Assembly (NCBI RefSeq): GCF_036784765.1
Contig: NZ_CP136651.1
Location: 2,542,001 to 2,606,000, forward strand
Length of the DNA: 64,000 nucleotides
Reading direction: 5' to 3'
Source: Novosphingobium sp. ZN18A2
Lineage (GTDB): Bacteria; Pseudomonadota; Alphaproteobacteria; Sphingomonadales; Sphingomonadaceae
Shown here: positions 53,346-63,415 of the stretch, piece by piece
Numbering within the stretch: position 1 is the first letter of the stretch
Layout: each line of letters starts with the position of its first letter
Program-made: the position numbers and the translations under genes
Notes under the pieces: generated by a model
What the model saw: the letters and a program-made list of their open reading frames with translations, nothing else
What the model was told of the DNA's origin: nothing
Database searches by the model: none

Positions 53346-54068
53346 TCAGGCTCCCTTCTGCACGATCGTCTGCGTGCCCTCTCCGTCAAGAACGCGGGCA
53401 AGGTTGCCCTTCTCGCGGATGGAGAACACCACGATCGGTATGTCGTTGTCGCGGCAGAGCGCCACCGCGCTTGCGTCCATCACCTTCAGGTTCCGGGCAA
53501 GGACGGTGTCGTAATCGACTGTATCGTAACGCTTTGCCTGGGCGTTCGTCTTGGGATCGCTGTCATAGACCCCGTCAACACTGGTGCCTTTCAGCAGCGC
53601 GTCGCACTTCATTTCGGCGGCGCGCAGCGCGGCACCGGAATCGGTGGTGAAATAGGGACTGCCCACGCCAGCCGCGAAAATGACCACGCGGCCTTTTTCC
53701 AGATGCCGCTCCGCCCGGCGGCGGATCACCGGTTCGCACACCTGATCCATCTGCACGGCAGACTGGACGCGCGTCTTCACGCCCAGTTGCTCAAGCGCGT
53801 TCTGCATCGCCAGCGCGTTCATCACGGTGGCGAGCATGCCCATGTAATCAGCCTGCGCGCGATCCATGCCCTTGGCCGCGCCCGCCATGCCCCGGAAGAT
53901 ATTGCCGCCGCCGATAACCAGGCAGATTTCCAGCCCGGTATCGTGCGCCGCCTTCACTTCGCCGGCCAGTTCCGCCACGAATTCGGGATCGATCCCGAAC
54001 TGCTGGCTTCCCATCAGCACTTCGCCCGAAAGCTTCAGCAGGACGCGCTTGTATTTCGGCTGGCTCAT
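53346..54068 (-). CDS. pyrH: Uridylate kinase PyrH
   Basis: Phosphorylates UMP to UDP. The 240-aa protein has '[14 protein letters not shown]', '[12 protein letters not shown]' and '[10 protein letters not shown]', hallmarks of bacterial UMP kinase. The ATG at 54068 is preceded by AGGAA and gives the standard length. It follows the tsf terminator, so it may have its own promoter in the 139-bp gap. Confidence 0.97.
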   Translation of the reverse strand: MSQPKYKRVLLKLSGEVLMGSQQFGIDPEFVAELAGEVKAAHDTGLEICLVIGGGNIFRGMAGAAKGMDRAQADYMGMLATVMNALAMQNALEQLGVKTRVQSAVQMDQVCEPVIRRRAERHLEKGRVVIFAAGVGSPYFTTDSGAALRAAEMKCDALLKGTSVDGVYDSDPKTNAQAKRYDTVDYDTVLARNLKVMDASAVALCRDNDIPIVVFSIREKGNLARVLDGEGTQTIVQKGA

Positions 54069-54152
54069 GGTTTCCTGATCGACGGATGCTGGGCGTTGGG
54101 CGGCCCTTATAGCCGCATGGGGGGTGCTGCCAAGGGTGGAGCGCCCCGATGC

Positions 54153-54192
54153 GAAAAGCGCGCCCCCGCCAGCCGGCGAGGACGCGCTTTTC
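54153..54192 (-). terminator. Terminator hairpin after tsf
   Basis: GAAAAGCGCG and CGCGCTTTTC form a ten-pair outer stem, extended by six inner pairs after a mismatch, with loop AGCC. On the minus strand the 3' arm ends in TTTTC. It lies 15 bases after the tsf stop. Confidence 0.75.
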
Positions 54193-54207
54193 AAACGGCT
54201 GTGCGGC

Positions 54208-55134
54208 TTACTTGACGCCGGCGGCCGCGGCGACTTCGGCGGCGAAGTCGCTCTCTTCCTTCTCGATGCCTTCGCCGAGCTGGAAGCGGACATAGTCCTT
54301 CAGCACGATCTTGCTGCCGGCTTCCTTGCCCGCCGCATCGACGACCTGCTGGATCGGCGTCTTGTTGTCCATCACGAAGACCTGGCTCAGCAGCGCGTTT
54401 TCCTTGGCATACTTTGCCACCGCGCCTTCGACCATCTTGGCCTGCACGGCTTCGGGCTTGCCGCTCTCCGCTGCCTTTTCAGCCGCGATCTTGCGCTCGC
54501 GCTCGATCAGTTCGGCGTCGAGGTCATCGGCATTGAGCGCCAGCGGGAAGGCGGCGGCGATGTGCATCGCCAACTGCTTGCCCAGCGATTCCAGAACGTC
54601 GGTCGGGGCTTCCGATTCCAGCGCGACGAGCACGCCGATCTTGCCCAGGTTCGGCGCGGCGGCGTTGTGCATATAGGGCACGACAACGCCGTTCGAAACC
54701 GAAACGGACTTCATGCGGCGGATCTGCTGGTTTTCGCCGATAGTGGCGACGTTGTTGGTCAGCTTTTCGGCAACGGTGCCGCCGTCGGGATAGGCGGCGT
54801 TCTTCAGCGCATCCACATCGTCGGCGGAAAGGCCCAGCGCAACGCCGGTGGCCTTGCGCACGAAATCCTGGAACTGGTCGTTCTTGGCGACGAAGTCGGT
54901 TTCAGAGTTGACCTCGACAGCCACGCCCCGGGTGCCTTCGACGGCAACGCCGACCAGGCCCTCGGCCGCGGTGCGGCTCGATTTCTTGGCGGCGGCGGCA
55001 AGGCCCTTGGCCCGCAGCGCGTCGACCGCGGCCTCGAAGTCGCCGTTCGCTTCGTCGAGCGCCTTCTTGCAATCCATCATGCCGGCGCCAGTGCGCTCGC
55101 GCAGGTTCTTCACGTCAGCGGCGGTGTAAGCCAT
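54208..55134 (-). CDS. tsf: Elongation factor Ts
   Basis: Nucleotide exchange factor for EF-Tu. The 308-aa protein starts '[26 protein letters not shown]' with the [12 protein letters not shown] signature and has '[12 protein letters not shown]'. Standard length. It is 169 bases downstream of rpsB, with a GC-rich hairpin between. Confidence 0.97.
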   Translation of the reverse strand: MAYTAADVKNLRERTGAGMMDCKKALDEANGDFEAAVDALRAKGLAAAAKKSSRTAAEGLVGVAVEGTRGVAVEVNSETDFVAKNDQFQDFVRKATGVALGLSADDVDALKNAAYPDGGTVAEKLTNNVATIGENQQIRRMKSVSVSNGVVVPYMHNAAAPNLGKIGVLVALESEAPTDVLESLGKQLAMHIAAAFPLALNADDLDAELIERERKIAAEKAAESGKPEAVQAKMVEGAVAKYAKENALLSQVFVMDNKTPIQQVVDAAGKEAGSKIVLKDYVRFQLGEGIEKEESDFAAEVAAAAGVK

Positions 55135-55168
55135 CGCTCATGTCCTCTTGAGTTCGTTTGAACGGTGC

Positions 55169-55195
55169 GGCCGCGGCAGCACTTGCGCCGCGGCC
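55169..55195 (-). promoter_or_regulatory. Hairpin between rpsB and tsf
   Basis: GGCCGCGGC (55169-55177) and GCCGCGGCC (55187-55195) form a perfect nine-pair stem with a nine-base loop. There is no T-run behind it, so it may act as an attenuator or RNA-stability element separating rpsB from tsf output. Confidence 0.45.
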
Positions 55196-55303
55196 CGTAT
55201 TGCGTGTCCGAGTCAGTGTCATGACAGTCGGGCCGTGATCGGCGGGAACGCGAGAGCCGCGCGGCGCAAATCCGCGCCGGCGCCCCCGGTCACCCGCGTG
55301 CCA

Positions 55304-56062
<759 letters not shown>

Positions 56063-56292
56063 AGGATAATTCCTTTCCGGTTAATGCCTCTGGGAAGCTG
56101 GAACCGTGCGGATCGCCCGCTGCGGCACCGGTATGGGCGCTTCCCATGTGGATTTGCCTTGCGGATCGCGATGGGCGCGGATCGCCCGCCGGACCAGTCG
56201 GCGGCGGCCCCTTAGCGCAAGCGGGCGCGCGAATCCAGCCTCAAATCGCGAAAAGCGTAGCCAGCCGCGCGCGAAAACCGCTTGACGGCATG

Positions 56293-56307
56293 GAACAAAA
56301 CGTGAAC
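56293..56307. promoter_or_regulatory. LexA (SOS) box, GAAC-N7-GAAC
   Basis: GAACAAAACGTGAAC is a direct repeat of GAAC with seven bases between, the form bound by alphaproteobacterial LexA (GTTC-N7-GTTC on the other strand). It lies 117 bases before the proposed start of the small membrane protein gene and 42 before its alternative start at 56349. Confidence 0.55.
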
Positions 56308-56356
56308 AACGCGAATCAGTAGTCACACGGATCGGAACCCGCAGGTGGATGATGCG

Positions 56357-56365
56357 TTATCCACA
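56357..56365 (+). promoter_or_regulatory. DnaA-box consensus match
   Basis: TTATCCACA matches the DnaA 9-mer exactly, and GTGGAT (56345-56350) with ATCCAC (56359-56364) forms an inverted repeat. A second, weaker TCCACA follows at 56371. A single exact 9-mer is not improbable by chance in a window of this size. Confidence 0.35.
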
Positions 56366-56423
56366 GGTCGTCCACAAGCCCCAAGGGTCGCGGACGGGCG
56401 GGAGGCAGGAAGGACACAAGGTC

Positions 56424-56705
56424 ATGCTCGCCATCGCCATTTCGCTTGTTTTCACGATATCCGCCGCGTTCGCGGTGCTTTCCATCGTCGCCACGTTCCG
56501 CAGTCACGGCGCGAAGGCGATCGAACTGGTCCGGCTGTCCCGCACGATGACGGACAAGCGCGACTTCGTTGTCAGTTGGTGGGACTACCCGGCCGCGGGC
56601 GATGTCGTTCAGGCCCTGCCCCGCAGCCGCCAGCCCGCACGCGGCGGGGTTACGCGGCGTCCTGCCCCGGCTCTTCCCGGCGCGCCGCAACGCGCTGCCG
56701 CCTGA
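56424..56705 (+). CDS. Small single-helix membrane protein, possible SOS gene
   Basis: A 93-aa protein of unknown function with one N-terminal helix (about residues 1-25, 'LAIAISLVFTISAAFAVLSIV'), a central 'TMTDKRDFVVSWWDY' segment and an Arg/Pro-rich, probably disordered tail. ATG 56424 has AAGGA upstream; starts at 56349 or 56352 would add a basic N-terminal extension. The LexA-type box upstream and the size and topology recall SOS-induced small division inhibitors of alphaproteobacteria, but no sequence similarity is claimed. The 3' end overlaps the convergent pssA gene by 56 bases. Confidence 0.45.
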   Translation: MLAIAISLVFTISAAFAVLSIVATFRSHGAKAIELVRLSRTMTDKRDFVVSWWDYPAAGDVVQALPRSRQPARGGVTRRPAPALPGAPQRAAA

Positions 56706-57498
56706 CCCTGGCGTAACGCACAAGGCCATAGGGCATCAGCCCCAGATAGACCGCGCAAATCACCACCAGCGTCATCCACGGTTCGGTCAGCAGAGCAGCG
56801 ATCACCAGGCCCACCAGCGCCAGCACTTCCAGCCGCAGGCTCTTGCGTGGCCGCAGCGAAGCCCAGCTTAGCGTCGCCATGTTGGAAATCATCAGGAAGG
56901 CCATCGCCACCACCCAGACCGCCACCAGCACGGGTTCGCGGAACACCGGGTTGCCGCTCGCGATCCACAGGTAGAGCGGCAGGAAGGCGAGCCCGGCCCC
57001 CAGCGGCGCGGGTACGCCGGTAAGGAACCCGGCGGACTTGTGCGGCTGGTCCTTCATGTCGATCCGCGCGTTGAAGCGCGCAAGGCGCAGCGCACAGGCA
57101 ACGGCAAAGGCCAGAGCGGCCAGCCAGCCGAGCTTGGGCAAGTCCTGCAACGACCACAGGAACAGGATCAACGCGGGCGCCACGCCGAACGATATCGAAT
57201 CCGAAAGGCTGTCCAGCTCTGCACCAAAGCGCGATTCGGCCTTCATCAGCCGCGCCACGCGACCGTCTATCCCGTCGAGCATTCCCGCCAGGATCACCGC
57301 CAGTACCGCGCGTTCCCAATCGCCAAGGATGCCGAAGCGGATACCCGTCAGCCCCGCGCACAAGGCGGCAGAGGTTACCGCGTTGGGCGCAAGCGCCCGC
57401 AGCGTGAGCCCGCGCGGCAGGCGCGCACGATCGTCGTACTCGTCCAGATCCTCCATCTCGTCGATGGGTGGATCGCCGCGACGCGCCGCGTCGCTCAC
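56650..57498 (-). CDS. pssA: CDP-diacylglycerol-serine O-phosphatidyltransferase
   Basis: Makes phosphatidylserine in the inner membrane. The 282-aa protein has about eight helices and the CDP-alcohol phosphotransferase signature DG-x2-AR-x8-G-x3-D-x3-D ('[19 protein letters not shown]' continuing to SLSD). The GTG at 57498 overlaps the psd stop (GTGA). With psd it converts CDP-diacylglycerol to phosphatidylethanolamine. Confidence 0.93.
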   Translation of the reverse strand: MSDAARRGDPPIDEMEDLDEYDDRARLPRGLTLRALAPNAVTSAALCAGLTGIRFGILGDWERAVLAVILAGMLDGIDGRVARLMKAESRFGAELDSLSDSISFGVAPALILFLWSLQDLPKLGWLAALAFAVACALRLARFNARIDMKDQPHKSAGFLTGVPAPLGAGLAFLPLYLWIASGNPVFREPVLVAVWVVAMAFLMISNMATLSWASLRPRKSLRLEVLALVGLVIAALLTEPWMTLVVICAVYLGLMPYGLVRYARVRRQRVAARREEPGQDAA

Positions 57499-58244
57499 TG
57501 GCTGAAGCCCTCTATCATCGGCGCCTGGCCGATCTCTGCCAGCACGGTCTCACCCGCCACGACCTTCTGACCCATCAGCACGCGTGGCTCCGTCCCTTCG
57601 GGCAAGTACACGTCCACGCGGCTACCAAAGCGGATCAGGCCGACACGCTGCCCCGCCGCCACGATGTCACCAGGTTTCACGAAGGGCACGATGCGCCGCG
57701 CCACAAGGCCGGCGATCTGGGTGAAGCCGATCATCACCCCGTCACCGCGTTCGACCAGGATATGCTGGCGTTCGTTCTCTTCGCTCGCCTTGTCGAGATC
57801 GGCGTTCACGAACTTGCCGGGGATATAGACCACCCGCCGGATCGTGCCGCCCACCGGCGCGCGGTTGATGTGGACATCGAACACCGACATAAAAATCGAA
57901 ACGCGCGTGACCGGCTCTGTCCCCATCACTTTCGTTCCGCTGCCGTCCTCGGCCGAAAGCTCACGCGGGGGCGGGACTTTCTGGATCAGGGTGATCATCC
58001 CGTCGGCCGGGGAAACGATGGCCCGATCGTCACGCGGGGTAACGCGGCGGGGATCGCGGAAGAAGGCCAGGATGCCGATGGTCAGCCCGGCCATCGGCCA
58101 GGCGATCGTTTCCCATGCGAAGAATGCGGTCACCACGCAGACCACCGCCGATATCAGCGCGAACTTGCGCCCTTCGGGGTGGATCGCTGGCCAGCTCCAG
58201 CCGGCGCTGCCGCTGCCGCGATTGTCGAGGATTTCTCCGGCCAT
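57495..58244 (-). CDS. psd: Phosphatidylserine decarboxylase proenzyme
   Basis: Pyruvoyl enzyme making phosphatidylethanolamine. The 249-aa form is the short bacterial type with two N-terminal helices. The self-cleavage Gly-Ser lies in '[13 protein letters not shown]', where Ser becomes the pyruvoyl group, and '[14 protein letters not shown]' is conserved. ATG 58244 lies three bases after the KAS III-like stop. Confidence 0.94.
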   Translation of the reverse strand: MAGEILDNRGSGSAGWSWPAIHPEGRKFALISAVVCVVTAFFAWETIAWPMAGLTIGILAFFRDPRRVTPRDDRAIVSPADGMITLIQKVPPPRELSAEDGSGTKVMGTEPVTRVSIFMSVFDVHINRAPVGGTIRRVVYIPGKFVNADLDKASEENERQHILVERGDGVMIGFTQIAGLVARRIVPFVKPGDIVAAGQRVGLIRFGSRVDVYLPEGTEPRVLMGQKVVAGETVLAEIGQAPMIEGFSQ

Positions 58245-58247
58245 GGT

Positions 58248-59372
58248 TCAGGCCACCTTCCGCACGAAGACCGTGCCGACCGAATAACCCGCGCCGAACG
58301 AGCAGATCAGGCCGGTATCGCCGCCCGCCATGTCTTCGTTGTTGCGGTGGAACGCGATGATCGAGCCTGCGCTCGAGGTATTTCCATATGTATCGAGCAC
58401 AGTGGGGCTCTCATCCTCGCTTGCCTCATGGCCCAGAACGCGCTGGGCGATAAGGCGGTTCATTCCGGCATTGGCCTGATGCAGCCACATGCGCCTTAGT
58501 GTCGCCGGGTCTATCCCCAGTTTTTCCGCCTGTTCGACGATCAGCCTGGCGACCATCGGAACGACTTCCTTGAACACCTTACGCCCTTCCTGGACGAAAA
58601 GCTTGTCCGCCGCGTCCCGCGTTTCCGGATGCGCCCGGTTCAGGAAGCCGAAGTTGTTGCGGATATTGTTGGAAAACACGGTCTTGAGTCGGGTTCCCAG
58701 AATTTCCCAATGAACCGTCGGGGCCATGTCCACCGCTTCGACCAGCACGGCTGTTGCCACGTCGCCGAAAATGAAGTGGCTGTCGCGGTCGCGCCAGTTG
58801 AGATGACCCGAACAGATCTCGGGACTGACGACCAGAACGGAGCGCGCATTGCCTGATCGCACAAAATCCGCCGCGGTCTGGATTCCGAACGTGGCGGAAG
58901 AACACGCAACGTTCATGTCGAAGGCGAAGCCGTCGATCCCCAGCGCGTCCTGAATTTCTATCGCCATCGCCGGATAGGGGCGTTCCATGTTGGAAGCGGC
59001 GCACAGCACCGCATCCACGTCGGCAGCGTCACGCCCGGCGCGCGCCAGCGCGTCGCGCGCGGCGGCCACGCCGATCTCTGCCAGCACCGAGATTTCCTCG
59101 TTCGGGCGTTCGGACCAGCGTGGAGCCATGATCGCGGGGTCTAGGATCGGGGCCTTGCTCATCACGTGGCGCGCCTTGATCCCGCTCGCCTTCTCGATGA
59201 ATTCGGCCGAGCTTGGCATCAACGCAGTCACCTCGCCGCGCGCGATGGCATCTGCATTCGCTGCGTTGAACGCTTCCGCGTAGGCGTTGAAGCTTGCGAC
59301 CAGCTCTTCGTTCGAAATCGATTCCGGCGGGGTGAACAGCCCTGTGGCCGAAATCACGGGAGTGATAGACAT
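58248..59372 (-). CDS. 3-oxoacyl-ACP synthase III-like enzyme (FabH-type)
   Basis: A 374-aa thiolase-fold condensing enzyme. The catalytic triad is Cys157 in 'NVACSSATFG', His in 'WLHQANAGMN' and Asn in 'YGNTSSAGS'. It is about 50 residues longer than housekeeping FabH, with an N-terminal extension and a 'RPNEEISVLAEIG' segment, and is not next to plsX, so it may be a paralogue using another acyl-CoA. It is in line with psd and pssA (three-base gap), which suggests a link to lipid metabolism. Confidence 0.85.
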   Translation of the reverse strand: MSITPVISATGLFTPPESISNEELVASFNAYAEAFNAANADAIARGEVTALMPSSAEFIEKASGIKARHVMSKAPILDPAIMAPRWSERPNEEISVLAEIGVAAARDALARAGRDAADVDAVLCAASNMERPYPAMAIEIQDALGIDGFAFDMNVACSSATFGIQTAADFVRSGNARSVLVVSPEICSGHLNWRDRDSHFIFGDVATAVLVEAVDMAPTVHWEILGTRLKTVFSNNIRNNFGFLNRAHPETRDAADKLFVQEGRKVFKEVVPMVARLIVEQAEKLGIDPATLRRMWLHQANAGMNRLIAQRVLGHEASEDESPTVLDTYGNTSSAGSIIAFHRNNEDMAGGDTGLICSFGAGYSVGTVFVRKVA

Positions 59373-59449
59373 GGCCAGCGTCTATAGCCGCGCGGGCGAT
59401 CTAACAAGCCGCTCCCGACGCGCAAACAACAGGCTTCGACCGGCGCCCG

Positions 59450-61240
59450 TCACGCTTCGACGAGGTTGGCAGGCACCTTTACCGGCAAGTCCAGCAACTG
59501 CTGCGCCTTGCCCTTGGCCAGCGGGTCCAGCCGCAGGCTTGAGAACTGCCCGCCGCCCAGCGCATCCTTGCAATGGAGGTTCAGCGCGCCCAGCCCCGGC
59601 AGTTCATAGCGCACCACCACCGGGTTCGCCCCGCCTTCGAATTCGTGCGCGAAATAGCGCAGCACCGCCTCTTCGCCCAGCGCGGCACGGATCCACGGCA
59701 TGAACTCGGGCCGCCGCGCGATCACCCCCACGTTGAACGCATCGCCCTTGTCGCCGCTGCGCGCCCAGGCAAGGCGGATCAGCGGCACTTCGGCGTCTGC
59801 CTTGCCCGCATCCGCCGTTTCCCCGGCTGCCGGCGCCACGACCGCGGCGGGATCGAACCGGCCGCCTGCGCTCACATAAGTGCGGGTGTCGCTTTCATCG
59901 CCCAGCGTAACCGTCACCGGCACGTCGTCCACGGGGATAGTGGCGGAAAAGACGCGATAGACCGGCGTCACTTGCGGACGCGCGCCGAACCAGCCCGCCG
60001 TTCCCACAGACATCGACGTGGTGGGCGAATCGAATTCACGCAGGAAAGGCGCGAAGGCGGCTTCGTCTTCATGCTCCAGCCCGATCTTGTAGATCACTTC
60101 GCGCACGTTCTGCGCACGTGAATTGGCGCCATAGCTTGCTTCCGCACCGATCACTTCGATGCGTTTGGCGCGATAGGGACCGATGTTGCGGCCGCGCAGC
60201 ATCTCTTCCACGCGCGTCACCGTGGCGTCGGCCTGCGCCTGCGCCTTCTTCGCCGCGTCGCGACCGACCACGGCCATGAACGCCATGATCCGGAAGCCGT
60301 CGGCCCACGTCACGCAGACCTTGTATCGGCCGGTCGGCGCATAGCCGCGCGTGCCCGTCACCTTCACGCGGTGCGGGCCAACCTGTTCCACGCGCGTGGT
60401 GGTGAAATCGCAAACCACATCCGGCAGGCGATAGGCCTGCGGATCGTCGATCTCGTACAGGATCTGCTCCGCCACGACCGCTTCGCTCACCAGTCCGCCC
60501 GACCCTTCGGGCTTGGTGACGATAAAGCCGCCATCGGCATGGCATTCGATAATCGGATAGCCGATGTGCGCCCAGTCCGGCACGTCTTCCCAGTCGGTGA
60601 ACAACCCGCCGGTCGCCTGCGCGCCGCATTCGATCACGTGGCCGGCCAGCGACCCCTGCGCCAGTTTGTCATGCTCGTGCTCACCCCAGCCGAACTCGTG
60701 CACCAGAATGCCCAGCGTCAGTGCCGAATCGACACAGCGGCCAGTGATCACCACGTCCGCACCCATCGCCAGCGCGCGCGCGATGGGGCCGGCGCCGAGA
60801 TAGGCATTGGCCGTCATCACCTTGTCGTGCGGCGGGAACGGCGCGCCGGTGAACAGCTCGGCCTGCCCGTCGATCTCGTCCAGCCGGTCAATCAGGTCGT
60901 CGCCCTCGACAATCGCGATCTTCATGGAAACGCCCGCCTCGCGCGCGATCGCCTCCATCCGCGCCATGCAGGCACGCGGATTGACCCCGCCCGCGTTGGT
61001 CACGATCTTCGTGCCGGTGCGCTTCAGTTCGGCGAGGTTGTCCTTCCATACCCATTCGGTGAAATCGGCGGCATAGCCCAGGTCCGCCCGGTGCCGCTTC
61101 ATCGCGCCCAGCGCCGACATCGTCGCTTCGGCAAGATAGTCGAGGATCAGGTAGTCGACACCCGCCGCAATCAACTGGGTAGGAGCAACGCTGCTGTCGC
61201 CATAGAACGCGCAAGCGCCGCCGATGCGGACCGTCTTCAT
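59450..61240 (-). CDS. AtuA-like protein (DUF1446 family)
   Basis: A 596-aa protein matching the acyclic-terpene-utilisation AtuA family: a long N-terminal domain (to about 450, with 'GAGPIARALAMGADVVITGRCVDSALTLG' segments) and a C-terminal domain of about 110 residues beginning 'LIRLAWARSGDKGDAFNVG'. AtuA is needed for citronellol/geraniol catabolism in Pseudomonas, but its reaction is not defined. No other atu genes are adjacent. GAGAGG precedes the ATG. Confidence 0.8.
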   Translation of the reverse strand: MKTVRIGGACAFYGDSSVAPTQLIAAGVDYLILDYLAEATMSALGAMKRHRADLGYAADFTEWVWKDNLAELKRTGTKIVTNAGGVNPRACMARMEAIAREAGVSMKIAIVEGDDLIDRLDEIDGQAELFTGAPFPPHDKVMTANAYLGAGPIARALAMGADVVITGRCVDSALTLGILVHEFGWGEHEHDKLAQGSLAGHVIECGAQATGGLFTDWEDVPDWAHIGYPIIECHADGGFIVTKPEGSGGLVSEAVVAEQILYEIDDPQAYRLPDVVCDFTTTRVEQVGPHRVKVTGTRGYAPTGRYKVCVTWADGFRIMAFMAVVGRDAAKKAQAQADATVTRVEEMLRGRNIGPYRAKRIEVIGAEASYGANSRAQNVREVIYKIGLEHEDEAAFAPFLREFDSPTTSMSVGTAGWFGARPQVTPVYRVFSATIPVDDVPVTVTLGDESDTRTYVSAGGRFDPAAVVAPAAGETADAGKADAEVPLIRLAWARSGDKGDAFNVGVIARRPEFMPWIRAALGEEAVLRYFAHEFEGGANPVVVRYELPGLGALNLHCKDALGGGQFSSLRLDPLAKGKAQQLLDLPVKVPANLVEA

Positions 61241-61677
61241 GGGAAACCTCTCCGATAGAATTTTGCCCGAATGGACCTACCGGAAGGGGTGTTTGTCAAG
61301 TGATAGGTTTGTGCGCGCGCGCGCCAGGAGTCGCGGAACGCCGGTTCACCGGCCAAACGCCGGATGCGGTCTTTCGCGTTCGGTCGATGATGGTGGGTGG
61401 TGGACAGGGGTGGATTGACGAAGCCTGTCAGAAAACCGCAGAAAACCAAGGGTTTCTCACCCCCGATGTGGGCAGATGTGTAGCAGTCCGGTGGTGCATC
61501 GACAAGGACGTCGGGTCTCAGGGCTTCGCCAACTATCGGGTAACTGTCGGGTAACTGTCGGGCCGATCCATAGGTGTCGGATCATTGTCGTGATATTGTC
61601 GGCCCAGTTGCGGGGCCGTGACGTGGCGCTGTCGGGGTGATTCGGTCCACCTTCACGGCAGCGAAGGAGACAGTTCG
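61241..61677. other. Intergenic region with 11-bp phased repeats
   Basis: A 437-bp gap between the divergent AtuA-like gene and the XRE regulator, without a convincing gene. Its last ~150 bases carry the repeat array described separately. The first 200 bases contain nothing I can assign. Codon use and base composition differ between its two flanks, so it may include the border of an integrated element. Confidence 0.6.
61531..61634 (+). repeat. Phased 11-bp TRTCG repeat array
   Basis: Three tandem 11-bp units, AACTATCGGGT, AACTGTCGGGT and AACTGTCGGGC, span 61531-61563. After an offset of eight bases, TGTCG recurs at 61575, 61586 and 61597, then TTGCG (61608), TGACG (61619) and TGTCG (61630), all exactly 11 apart. 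The array ends 43 bases before the XRE regulator start. Confidence 0.7.
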
Positions 61678-62460
61678 ATGTACGTCGATCCAAAGAAGAT
61701 GAAGGCAGCACGTGACCGCCGTGCGCTCACTCAAGAAGCACTAGCGAGCCAAGCACGTGTGAATGTCCGCACGATCCAACGCGCAGAAAGCGGGCACCCC
61801 ATCCAAGCAGAGACGCTGGCGGAGATCGCAGCTGTCTTGGGCTTGCCCCCATCCGGCCTCATTGTCCCCGGCCCCGTCAAGGAACAAGAAGTCTTGGCCG
61901 CTGAAGCTGACGAAGGGCAAACCCAGGTTCTGAAGAGGGTGGACAGCGGGGAGATGATCATTGCGACATTGGAGCGCAGCCTTATGGTTGTTCTTGGGTG
62001 CAGCGCAGAGCCAACCGCCGAAACGATGCCTGCTTTGCGAACACTCATTAAGACGCTGGAGCGGCTCTTCCGCGATCCGTGCGATGTCGAGAAGTCGCCA
62101 CCGCTCACGTTCTATTCACTCCTTGATCGCCTCGACGCCGTCGTGGCTCTCAACACCGCGCTTGCAGATGTTGAGCGCAACGGCATGGCGCTGTTCATGG
62201 CTACTTCCACTGCTTACGTGAAAGTGCCCTACAGGGGAGAGGAAGGCTACATGATCACTCGTACGGGTCAGTGGCCTGAGTACGTAACTGCAGCCCGCTT
62301 CATGATCGCAGAGTATCAATCAGAGCGTATCCGGGTTTCGAAGGAAGTGCGTTGGCCTCTTAGCGAAGAGGACATCCCGTCTTCCAGCGGCTGGCCCTCC
62401 ACCGAGGTAGACGGACTCAAGCCCGCAGCAGACGACTTGGACGGAGACATCCCCTTCTGA
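61678..62460 (+). CDS. XRE family transcriptional regulator
   Basis: A 260-aa protein with a Cro/CI-type HTH at about residues 8-60 ('ALTQEALASQARVNVRTIQRAE') and a C-terminal region of about 190 residues that I do not recognise. AAGGAG lies eight bases before the ATG. The phased repeat array lies immediately upstream and is a plausible operator. Its codon use is less GC-rich at third positions than the core genes. It is convergent with a serine recombinase, suggesting a mobile element. Confidence 0.85.
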   Translation: MYVDPKKMKAARDRRALTQEALASQARVNVRTIQRAESGHPIQAETLAEIAAVLGLPPSGLIVPGPVKEQEVLAAEADEGQTQVLKRVDSGEMIIATLERSLMVVLGCSAEPTAETMPALRTLIKTLERLFRDPCDVEKSPPLTFYSLLDRLDAVVALNTALADVERNGMALFMATSTAYVKVPYRGEEGYMITRTGQWPEYVTAARFMIAEYQSERIRVSKEVRWPLSEEDIPSSSGWPSTEVDGLKPAADDLDGDIPF

Positions 62461-62493
62461 AAAAAGCAGGGCAGCAAGAAAGAACGCCCAGAC

Positions 62494-63171
62494 CTACGCA
62501 GCCAGCCGCGCCAACAGGTTCCGCACGGACGAAGCGTGCCACTTGCCGCCCCTAGCGGTCTTCATGTGGCGAGCGTTTAGTTCCGAAGCGATCCCAGCGA
62601 GCGACGTGGTGCCCTCTGCCCTGATGCGCCCCACGGTATCCCGCAGGCCTTCCGCGAACGCATCCGCGTTGCCCTTGATCGCCGCAACCGACGCGGCGTT
62701 CCCCTTGCCCGCACGGCGGAGCGCGGCGGCACCGTTGGGATTCCCTAGGCGCTGCCCTCGGGCCTTTGCGGCGGCAAGCGCAGCCTTGGTCCGCTCCGAG
62801 ATACGTTCCCGCTCGTCCTCGTTGATGACGGCCAGGAGGCCTATGGTCAGGCGATTAACGTCGGGATTGTCGGCGCAGGTGAAGTCCACGCCACTGTTGC
62901 GCAGCTTCAGGGTGAAGGCTGCATCGCGGCTCAGACGGTCCAGCTTCGCCACCACCAGCTTCGCACCTGTCAGCCGTGCATGATCCAGTGCGGCTTGCAG
63001 CTGGGGCCGGTCGCCGCGCTTGCCGCTCTCTACTTCCGTGAACTCGGAAACAATGTCCCAGCCACGGCTTGCGCACAGGCTGCGCACGGACTGACGCTGA
63101 GCTTCAAGGCCTAGACCAGAACGGCCCTGCCCCTCGGTCGACACACGGTAGTAGGCGGTAACGCGGCACAT
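62494..63171 (-). CDS. Serine recombinase (resolvase/invertase family)
   Basis: A 225-aa site-specific recombinase. The N-terminal catalytic domain has 'YYRVSTEGQ' with nucleophile Ser11, 'LDRLSRD' (catalytic Arg) and 'NEDERERISERTKAAL', the helix-E region. The C-terminus has an HTH-like part ending 'HASSVRNLLAR'. It is resolvase/invertase-sized, not a large phage integrase. ATG 63171 has GGAG six bases upstream. Confidence 0.88.
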   Translation of the reverse strand: MCRVTAYYRVSTEGQGRSGLGLEAQRQSVRSLCASRGWDIVSEFTEVESGKRGDRPQLQAALDHARLTGAKLVVAKLDRLSRDAAFTLKLRNSGVDFTCADNPDVNRLTIGLLAVINEDERERISERTKAALAAAKARGQRLGNPNGAAALRRAGKGNAASVAAIKGNADAFAEGLRDTVGRIRAEGTTSLAGIASELNARHMKTARGGKWHASSVRNLLARLAA

Positions 63172-63365
63172 AATGAACTCCGTACAACCTGATGCAACGC
63201 TGCCTAGGCCGAAAGGGATTCTTTTTCCGGGCCGAAGGTCCGAGGGGGATTCAAGAGTGGGGGGGGTGGGCATCATCTCTATCGCAAGTATGATTCGGGA
63301 AATTTTTCAATCCGCCAAAACCCTCGCTTTCCTGCAGGCTTCAGCGTCCTTCACGGTCGACTAGA

Positions 63366-63371
63366 TATAAT
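63366..63371 (+). promoter_or_regulatory. TATAAT -10 element
   Basis: A perfect TATAAT lies 44 bases before the start at 63416, in AT-rich sequence. No convincing -35 hexamer is present at 16-18 bases. Such a consensus -10 is rare in GC-rich alphaproteobacterial DNA. Confidence 0.4.
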
Positions 63372-63415
63372 GTAGTTTATAATTTGCGCAGCACCCTCAA
63401 TTGGGGAAGCCCCTT

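Larger units (their letters stand above)
56063..56423. other. Divergent region rpsB / small membrane protein
   Basis: A 361-bp spacer with no gene unless the small membrane protein starts at its longer frame (56349). It holds a LexA-type box (56293-56307), a DnaA-box match (56357-56365), and probably the rpsB leader and promoters for both directions. No further structure is evident. Confidence 0.6.

Noticed and set aside
56341..56376. Chromosomal replication origin suggested by the DnaA box
   Set aside because: Only one exact box and one weak one are present, without an AT-rich unwinding region or the usual origin genes. It is listed only as a site match.
61531..61634. CRISPR array
   Set aside because: The repeats are 5-11 bases at fixed 11-bp steps with no 25-40 bp spacers and no cas genes nearby.
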